Source: JBBIRM01 sp964517975
GTDB lineage: Bacteria; Desulfobacterota; BSN033; UBA1163
Direction: 5' to 3'
Assembly: GCA_964517975.1 (NCBI GenBank)
Contig: CAZFDM010000286.1
Coordinates: 1-10,643, forward strand
DNA: 10,643 nucleotides
Shown here: one piece after another, positions 6,408-10,643 of the stretch
Layout: each line of letters opens with the position of its first letter
Numbering within the stretch: position 1 is the first letter of the stretch
Position numbers and translations under genes: made by a program
The notes under the pieces: generated by a model
What the model saw: only the letters and a program-made list of their open reading frames with translations
The model's database searches: none
Told to the model about the DNA's origin: nothing

Positions 6408-7364
6408 TCAAAGTGTTGTATGAAACTCAAATATAAAAATATTTCCCTTTTCGTAAGTCCCTCTTGTAAAAGCAATTCTCTTGCCATCAGGGCTCCAAGA
6501 AGGAAACCTATCGCCAATCCCAGATTGAATCAGCTTTGTTCTTTCGCTACCATCTGGACGAACAATCCATATTCCTCCAGATCCCATTTTACCAGCATGA
6601 AAGGCAATCCACTTTCCATCAGGGCTCCAGTCTGGAAACCATGGCCTGTCCATGTCAGTAACAATAGGAACAGGTTTCTTAACCTTTATGTCCATCACAT
6701 AAAGCCAAAACACCTTTGAAGAAGTCTCGGGGATAGCCGAAAAAGCGAGACGATCTCCTTTCGAATCAATGGCAATATTACCTATTGCCAATCCCTTTTT
6801 GGTACGCTCTTTGTAACCCTCGATAAGCTTTATACGATTCTTGTTTTCAATATTTAATATCCATACATCTGTTTCAAAAGTTGCTTTATCTCCTCTACCT
6901 TCTGAATAAATAAGATTCTTCCCGTCAGGATGCCATTTGACGTCAGTTTTTATCGTTCCGTCATTGGTTAACTCATTCTGATTTGTTCCATCCGGTGCCA
7001 TCACAACAATGTTCCCACGACCTTGAGTTGCAGGGCCAACATATCTAATAAAAGCTATTTTCCCCCCATCTGGAGACCAAACTGGATAATTCTCATCTTT
7101 AGAGGTGTGAGTGAGCCTTTTAAGTTGGCCACCTTTTGCTGGAACTACCCAGATATTGAAAGCATTTCCTCCGCGAGGAGAATGGAAGGCAATATTCTGT
7201 CCGTCTGGACTCCATGCAGGACGATTATCAGGTCCTCCCCCAAAAGTTATTTGTTTTTCACTTCCGTTTTTAGTTATCTGTTGCCCTGAGCCCTCGGTTA
7301 TAAGCAATAAAGCTAAGATAATAATCATTATTGTTTCCAAAATAAAAAAAGTTTTATTTCTCAT
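6408..7364 (-). CDS. Exported TolB-like WD40/PD40 beta-propeller protein
   Basis: A 318-residue protein with an N-terminal signal sequence (Lys4, hydrophobic core about 11-22, likely cut near 25-28), so probably periplasmic or anchored in the membrane. The mature part is a series of PD40 repeats: PAWSPDGQNIAF (49-60), PVWSPDGGKIAF (94-105), VKWHPDGKNLIY (142-153), a degenerate IAIDSKGDRLAF (197-208), PDWSPDGKWIAF (244-255) and PSWSPDGKRIAF (288-299). Six repeats predict a six-bladed propeller like the C-terminal domain of TolB. The N-terminal TolB domain is missing, and no tol-pal genes are nearby, so it is not TolB itself. The role is probably binding of a protein or glycan partner. ATG 7364 has a clear AGGAGG site. 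It follows the 311-residue gene by 41 bases. Both genes are AT-richer than the neighbours, which suggests acquisition. Confidence 0.85.
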   Translation of the reverse strand: MRNKTFFILETIMIIILALLLITEGSGQQITKNGSEKQITFGGGPDNRPAWSPDGQNIAFHSPRGGNAFNIWVVPAKGGQLKRLTHTSKDENYPVWSPDGGKIAFIRYVGPATQGRGNIVVMAPDGTNQNELTNDGTIKTDVKWHPDGKNLIYSEGRGDKATFETDVWILNIENKNRIKLIEGYKERTKKGLAIGNIAIDSKGDRLAFSAIPETSSKVFWLYVMDIKVKKPVPIVTDMDRPWFPDWSPDGKWIAFHAGKMGSGGIWIVRPDGSERTKLIQSGIGDRFPSWSPDGKRIAFTRGTYEKGNIFIFEFHTTL

Positions 7365-7405
7365 CTGGTATTCCTCCTACTATCCAATCTATCAATGGGA
7401 GAAAT

Positions 7406-8341
7406 TTAATAATTTGTTCTCGACAAATTCTCCCTTTCATTTTGTAATTGCTTTTTTAACTTCTCCATCTTTTTAGACAATTTAGTTAATTCGGAGCTGT
7501 AAGGCTCGTTATTCATAATGCCTAAAGCGACCTTGGAGTGGTACCTCTTACAAACAACAGATAATTCTTCCAATAGTGATGTAATTTTTCTTCCCTGAAA
7601 AGTAACCTGTAATAATGGCGGTGGGTAATAGATAAGTGTGCTCCCATTAATTTTCTGAATTATCGGTTCTCGGCAGTGAATATCAACATCGATTGCATCA
7701 ACAGCTTTATGAAACTCATAGTCCAAGGCCCTTCTCTGTGCTATAAACCACCACAAATTATTTATATTCATATCTGTTGATACCTCTATTTTATCGTATC
7801 CTTCAACAGAAAATAACACTTCATCAGGAGTAAGTGGATGAATTATGTGGGCGGTACCATATGCATTAAATTGGTAAGCCAAAGCAATCAGTGCTGCATT
7901 TTTTTGAATCGTTTCTTTTTTGAGAGGGAAAATAAGACCTTTTCCTTTTTCTTTAGGAATCTCACTTTCCTTTGCAAGTATAGCCACATTCAAAATTGAC
8001 GTGGGGTCATTTAAAATCTTATAGCGAAACTCTTGAGAGTAAGATACGCAAAGCAATGGATATAACCAAGAATTATTATCTCCCACAATAAATATGTATC
8101 TCCCAGATGGATGGATAGGACTACTAAACTCACGGAGAATCTCTAAAGCAACTTCAATGCCTATTGGTAAGTTTGCAAGTATAGATAATGCCTCAGCACT
8201 TCTTTTTTCTCTAAACAGGGAGTTGATTTCAAGAGATGTTGGTAAGCCCCTTCCCTCATGATGCCCGATTCTATCTATAATAACTTTTCCTTCTATAAGG
8301 CCATAAACAAACCATAATGGGATAGTTGTTGGATGGTGCAT
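7406..8341 (-). CDS. Unrecognised 311-residue protein
   Basis: I do not recognise this family. It begins MHHPTTIPLWFVYG with no signal peptide or membrane segment. Residues 30-75 look alpha-helical (EKRSAEALSILANLP). Residues 81-100 and 165-190 alternate hydrophobic strands with turns (RYIFIVGDNNSWLYPLLCVS; TPDEVLFSVEGYDKIEV). A Trp pair at 197-198 and a Pro run YYPPPLL at 238-244 are distinctive. The C-terminus (about 283-306) is a charged, probably coiled-coil helix (ELTKLSKKMEKLKKQL). ATG 8341 is preceded by AAAGAAAGGGAG at a suitable distance. It is 41 bases upstream of the exported propeller gene on the same strand, so the two are probably co-transcribed, this protein in the cytoplasm and the propeller outside. 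Codon use is AT-rich. It is a likely real gene because of its length, ribosome site and neighbour spacing. Confidence 0.72.
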   Translation of the reverse strand: MHHPTTIPLWFVYGLIEGKVIIDRIGHHEGRGLPTSLEINSLFREKRSAEALSILANLPIGIEVALEILREFSSPIHPSGRYIFIVGDNNSWLYPLLCVSYSQEFRYKILNDPTSILNVAILAKESEIPKEKGKGLIFPLKKETIQKNAALIALAYQFNAYGTAHIIHPLTPDEVLFSVEGYDKIEVSTDMNINNLWWFIAQRRALDYEFHKAVDAIDVDIHCREPIIQKINGSTLIYYPPPLLQVTFQGRKITSLLEELSVVCKRYHSKVALGIMNNEPYSSELTKLSKKMEKLKKQLQNERENLSRTNY

Positions 8342-8504
8342 GGTGATTTCTCCCTTTCTTTAAATCCTTCCCCTGACCGCAATGAGCAGATAACGATTTT
8401 CATTAGCGAAAAAGCCAAGTCACAGTCATGCAGTCCAATAATAAAGACCGATTGTTTCCCGAATACCGAATTACCATTGCATGACCCCATTTGCCATTTT
8501 CAAA

Positions 8505-8536
8505 ATTATACTTTTTGGTATAATACTCATAAGTAT
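8505..8536. repeat. Two adjacent AT-rich hairpins
   Basis: ATTATAC (8505-8511) pairs with GTATAAT (8518-8524) around a 6-base loop. Overlapping its end, ATACT (8523-8527) pairs with AGTAT (8532-8536) around a 4-base loop. The two stems share bases, so only one can form at a time. Function unknown. Confidence 0.45.
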
Positions 8537-8606
8537 ATTAAAAATCAAGAGATCAAAGTGCCTGTTATTCCAAAACTGCATCTCCTCTTTGTTCCCATGA
8601 ATGATC

Positions 8607-8627
8607 TGAACCGCTCCATCTCTGTAA
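8607..8627. repeat. 21-base exact repeat, copy A
   Basis: Starts TGAACCGCTCC and ends TCTCTGTAA. The identical 21 bases occur at 10336-10356 in the same orientation; the flanking bases differ at once on both sides. Confidence 0.75.
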
Positions 8628-8676
8628 CATTTTGTCTCCATGCCTCGCTTTAAAAATCTTCTCTCTTACATTTCCT

Positions 8677-8785
8677 CTGAAGGGGATATGATAAATTGGA
8701 TAGGGAAACTTCTATCCCGAGAGGCCTTGACATGTTAACGATGGAATCCACATTGGGTTATTTTGCAAGACTTGACCCCTATTAA
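8677..8785 (+). repeat. Dispersed repeat of about 105 bp, copy 2
   Basis: Partner of 3881-3982, about 88% identical over aligned bases, with 7 extra bases (one C and a 6-base insertion TGTTAA). It ends 3 bases from the stop codon of the deacetylase-like gene, so it lies directly in the 3' flank of that gene. Confidence 0.8.
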
Positions 8786-8788
8786 TTC

Positions 8789-10108
8789 TCAGAAAAGAGG
8801 CTTTGAGGCAAAGAGCCTCCGATAGGGAGAATATATTTCATCATCCATTAATCTCTCTTCTTGGAGCAGGCGCTTCCGGGAGGCTACAAATTCCTCGATC
8901 TGCCTTTCTGTAAGGAAAGAAGGTTGACTGATTCGTCGCTGCCCTCCGATGAGAGATCTCCAATCTGGAAATCGAATGACCCCTTTTTCCACAAACCATC
9001 TGTATGGTTTCTTTCCATGGTGTTCAACCTTATCCCCGGGTTTCACTGCTGCCAGAACTTCATTGGCCATTCGAACCGTTCCTGTATGCAAATCAACGAG
9101 TGTGTCCATATCCGCATAGCCTCCTGCCAGTACCCAGGTTACGGGTTTATTCATTGAACGGGAGAGTGCAAAGACATAGGCATCCCGAATGGCAAGGGCT
9201 TTCGCGCTAATCCCTGCACCATCATAGGGATCCATCCCCGCCTGATAGAGGATCAAATCAGGATTCTGACGTCTGATTAATTTAGGAAGGATCTCAGAGA
9301 TGACAGCGAGATAATGGGCATCTCGCTTTTCTCCTATCTCAAACTCTCTGTGTTGAACCTGGAAGACATGGTTATTCCCTGTTGAAAGAGGACCTCCCAT
9401 ATAAGTGCCATAAATCGAGACATTCCAGATCCGATCCTCTCCAATGATACACTCTGCCGTTCCGTTCCCCTCATGATGATCAAGATCAATAATCATCACT
9501 CGATTAGCCTTTCCTTCACGGATCAGCTTTTTAGCCACCACCACAAGGCCGTTGATCGTGCAGAAAGCGGAGCCACGATTCACGGTCGCATGGTGATAAC
9601 AATGGCCAAGATTAGCAGTAATTGTATTTTTCTGGATGGCTGTTTGAGCCGCCACATAGAATCCACCCACATTGAGTAACCAGCCCTTTGCCACATCCTC
9701 ATTCCAGAAGGGAAGCCCCTGAGATGTGGCAAGATGAATAGGCTCTCCGGTAAAGAGAGCCTTTAAATAACGATCCGTGTGGACCTGACGAAGGCTTTCA
9801 AGATCAATCGGAGGTGCTTCTAATGCCCTTCCGATCACTGCTGGATGGTCCGTGTGAATCTGTTCCGGGCTGATGAGCTGGTTCCGCCATATCGCTTCGA
9901 AGATGGCTGGCATCTTCGTGGGTCCTGTGAGGGCAGACATGCCGGTTCGGGAACCTACAACGCCCCCAGGATACCCAGTATGATACCAGATCTCCTGCCT
10001 GGATTGCGCCATGCCTGGATGTACAATCAATCCAGGCACGATCAGAGAGGTGAAGAGACACGTAAAGTAAATAAGAATTCGAGATCTTAAGTCAGATAAG
10101 GTTCCCAT
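8789..10108 (-). CDS. Histone-deacetylase-family amidohydrolase with apparent signal peptide
   Basis: A zinc-dependent deacetylase of the arginase/HDAC fold. Active-site residues are visible: the His-His dyad in GHCYHHAT (172-173), metal ligands Asp208, Asp210 and His212 in DLDHHEGNGT (208-217), a third Asp293 in YQAGMDPYDGAG (288-299), and the transition-state Tyr331 in LAGGYA. The dyad region followed by NRGSAFCTINGL resembles the class IV/HDAC11-like arrangement more than class I. About 75 residues after the core form an unassigned charged tail. Residues 1-34 look like a signal peptide: Arg8 and Arg10, a hydrophobic stretch 11-29 and likely cleavage after PGMA. This would place the enzyme outside the cytoplasm, which is unusual. 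The start at 10108 overlaps the 3' end of a decayed gene by 22 bases and lacks a strong ribosome site. Met33 is an alternative start that would remove the export signal. Substrate unknown: an acetylated sugar, polyamine or other amide. Confidence 0.88.
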   Translation of the reverse strand: MGTLSDLRSRILIYFTCLFTSLIVPGLIVHPGMAQSRQEIWYHTGYPGGVVGSRTGMSALTGPTKMPAIFEAIWRNQLISPEQIHTDHPAVIGRALEAPPIDLESLRQVHTDRYLKALFTGEPIHLATSQGLPFWNEDVAKGWLLNVGGFYVAAQTAIQKNTITANLGHCYHHATVNRGSAFCTINGLVVVAKKLIREGKANRVMIIDLDHHEGNGTAECIIGEDRIWNVSIYGTYMGGPLSTGNNHVFQVQHREFEIGEKRDAHYLAVISEILPKLIRRQNPDLILYQAGMDPYDGAGISAKALAIRDAYVFALSRSMNKPVTWVLAGGYADMDTLVDLHTGTVRMANEVLAAVKPGDKVEHHGKKPYRWFVEKGVIRFPDWRSLIGGQRRISQPSFLTERQIEEFVASRKRLLQEERLMDDEIYSPYRRLFASKPLF

Positions 10109-10326
10109 TGTTTTAAGGTTTCAAGGTTGTCGCCCCCTCGGAGGTTGGTGACGATCCGATTGTGACCCGGCAGTAACCCGTTAACCTCTTTCTCGGAAAG
10201 CCTTTTCAATGAATCTCTGAGAACGGCTCCGTCAGCACTGAAGAGATCAAAGCGACCGATCGCAATAATCCCCTCTTCCTACCAGTCCAGGATCGATAAG
10301 AGATAGGTCCCTGGTAGAGGGATAGC
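10087..10326 (-). pseudogene. 3' remnant of a metallo-beta-lactamase-fold hydrolase gene
   Basis: A minus-strand frame reads PLPGTYLLSILDW, stop TAG (10281-10279), then AIGRFDLFSADGAVLRDSL, KRLSEKEVNGLLPGHN and NLETLKQWEPYLT before TAA at 10089-10087. The pattern PG..., then IGR.DL...DG..LR.SL..L.....LLPGH is typical of the C-terminal half of MBL-fold hydrolases (glyoxalase II-like). The segment normally lying between these two parts (with SGDTVF) is missing, and the remnant has an in-frame stop, so it is decayed. The N-terminal half with the HxHxDH motif is not in the window. It overlaps the start of the deacetylase-like gene on the same strand, so the two may once have been neighbours in an operon. 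Confidence 0.6.
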
Positions 10327-10335
10327 CAATAACTA

Positions 10336-10356
10336 TGAACCGCTCCATCTCTGTAA
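10336..10356. repeat. 21-base exact repeat, copy B
   Basis: Identical to 8607-8627. It lies just beyond the upstream end of the metallo-beta-lactamase remnant, in the gap between that remnant and the IS5-like transposase end. It may mark a junction left by an insertion or deletion. Confidence 0.75.
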
Positions 10357-10522
10357 TAAGAAGCCCCTCGTGCACGTATTTAATTAATTCACACTGAAAA
10401 ATGTATTTCTTAAAAATAAAACCTTTTGGGTGTAGATTTCAAAAATGATAAGGCTATCCGTGTCTCTCAATTATTTTCATCTTTTTCCTCTTTTCTTTAG
10501 AGAGGTGCTTCCATCTGAAGAT
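10357..10522. other. AT-rich gap before the transposase fragment
   Basis: No gene or RNA was recognised. It should contain the end of the insertion sequence whose transposase lies to the right, but no terminal inverted repeat can be fixed because the other end is outside the window. Confidence 0.4.
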
Positions 10523-10643
10523 TCACCCTGTATCCCGAAGCCATTTCCTCATATTCCAGGCCATCACCGCCAGACTCACATTGATCTGGTCTCCTTCGCA
10601 ACCCTTGTACCGACATCGACCCATTCGATGATCTTGCTTCAAA
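10523..10643 (-). mobile_element. C-terminal end of an IS5-like DDE transposase (runs off right edge)
   Basis: Minus-strand codons from 10642 to a TGA at 10525-10523 give 39 residues, including LKQDHRMGRCRYKGCEGDQI and NVSLAVMAWNMRKWLR. The order HRMGR, RYKG, GDQIN, AWNMRKWLR matches the C-terminus of IS5/IS1182-type transposases (RF...HR.GR..LKG..GD..N......N.RK.L.). The catalytic DDE residues lie outside the window. Whether the element is intact is unknown. Its stop codon is followed by about 165 AT-rich bases. Confidence 0.7.

Larger units (their letters stand above)
8342..8788. other. Gene-poor stretch between the 311-residue gene and the deacetylase gene
   Basis: No convincing gene is seen in these roughly 450 bases. 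It presumably holds the promoter of the minus-strand 311-residue gene. It also contains two adjacent AT-rich hairpins (8505-8536), one copy of the 21-base exact repeat (8607-8627) and copy 2 of the 105-bp repeat (8677-8785). A 56-codon minus-strand frame (8471-8641) crosses the 21-base repeat but lacks recognisable motifs. Confidence 0.6.

Noticed and set aside
6393..6409. GATTTTT/AAAAATC hairpin at the end of the propeller gene as a terminator
   Set aside because: The stem is nearly all A/T and overlaps the stop codon; too weak to call.
6408..7364. Naming the propeller protein TolB
   Set aside because: It lacks the N-terminal TolB domain and there are no tol-pal neighbours; only the propeller repeats match.
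8471..8641. Minus-strand 56-codon frame crossing the 21-base repeat
   Set aside because: No ribosome site or family motif was seen, and it lies in repeat-rich intergenic DNA; kept only as a note.
8732..8745. ATGTTAAC in repeat copy 2 as a second copy of the recA operator core
   Set aside because: Only the 8-base core matches; the outer TTGAAAT/ATTTCAA arms are absent.
1..10643. CRISPR array, tRNA or rRNA genes
   Set aside because: No regularly spaced repeats, cloverleaf arms or rRNA-like blocks were seen on either strand.

Overview
The window looks like a chromosomal segment of a Gram-negative bacterium, most likely a deltaproteobacterium in the broad sense (Desulfobacterota or a relative). 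That placement is an inference from three things: the gene order thpR-recA-pilT-alaS, the sequence style of AlaS, RecA and PilT, and a RAYT-type element flanked by inverted repeats. No rRNA or tRNA gene was seen.

Layout. (1) 1-3573, minus strand: a compact housekeeping operon read thpR, recA, pilT, alaS, with alaS leaving the window at base 1. A promoter-like sequence lies just upstream of thpR, and its -10 box sits inside a 26-bp interrupted palindrome that is a candidate operator. (2) 3574-4068: a divergent intergenic region with several hairpins and the first copy of a roughly 105-bp dispersed repeat. The edge of that repeat may supply the -35 box for the next gene. (3) 4069-5570, plus strand: a small cupin, then a closely spaced pair, a GGQ-only release-factor-like protein and a YbaK/EbsC-type aminoacyl-tRNA deacylase. 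Both members of the pair act in translation rescue or quality control. (4) 5592-6357: a RAYT (REP-associated tyrosine transposase) unit bounded by inverted repeats, with its gene broken by a pair of compensating frameshifts. (5) 6408-8341, minus strand: an AT-richer two-gene unit, an unrecognised 311-residue protein followed by an exported TolB-like beta-propeller. (6) 8342-8788: a gene-poor stretch with AT-rich hairpins, one copy of a 21-base exact repeat and the second copy of the 105-bp repeat. (7) 8789-10108, minus strand: a histone-deacetylase-fold amidohydrolase with an apparent signal peptide. (8) 10087-10643: decayed DNA, namely the 3' remnant of a metallo-beta-lactamase-fold gene, the second copy of the 21-base repeat, and the C-terminal end of an IS5-like transposase running off the right edge.

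The left half is a conserved DNA-repair/translation/pilus operon. The right half is accessory DNA shaped by mobile elements and gene decay. I found no complete new defence or biosynthetic system. The points most worth a second look are the palindrome over the recA operon promoter, pilT in the place often held by recX, the matched 105-bp repeats, the unrecognised-protein/propeller pair, and the secreted deacetylase-like enzyme.
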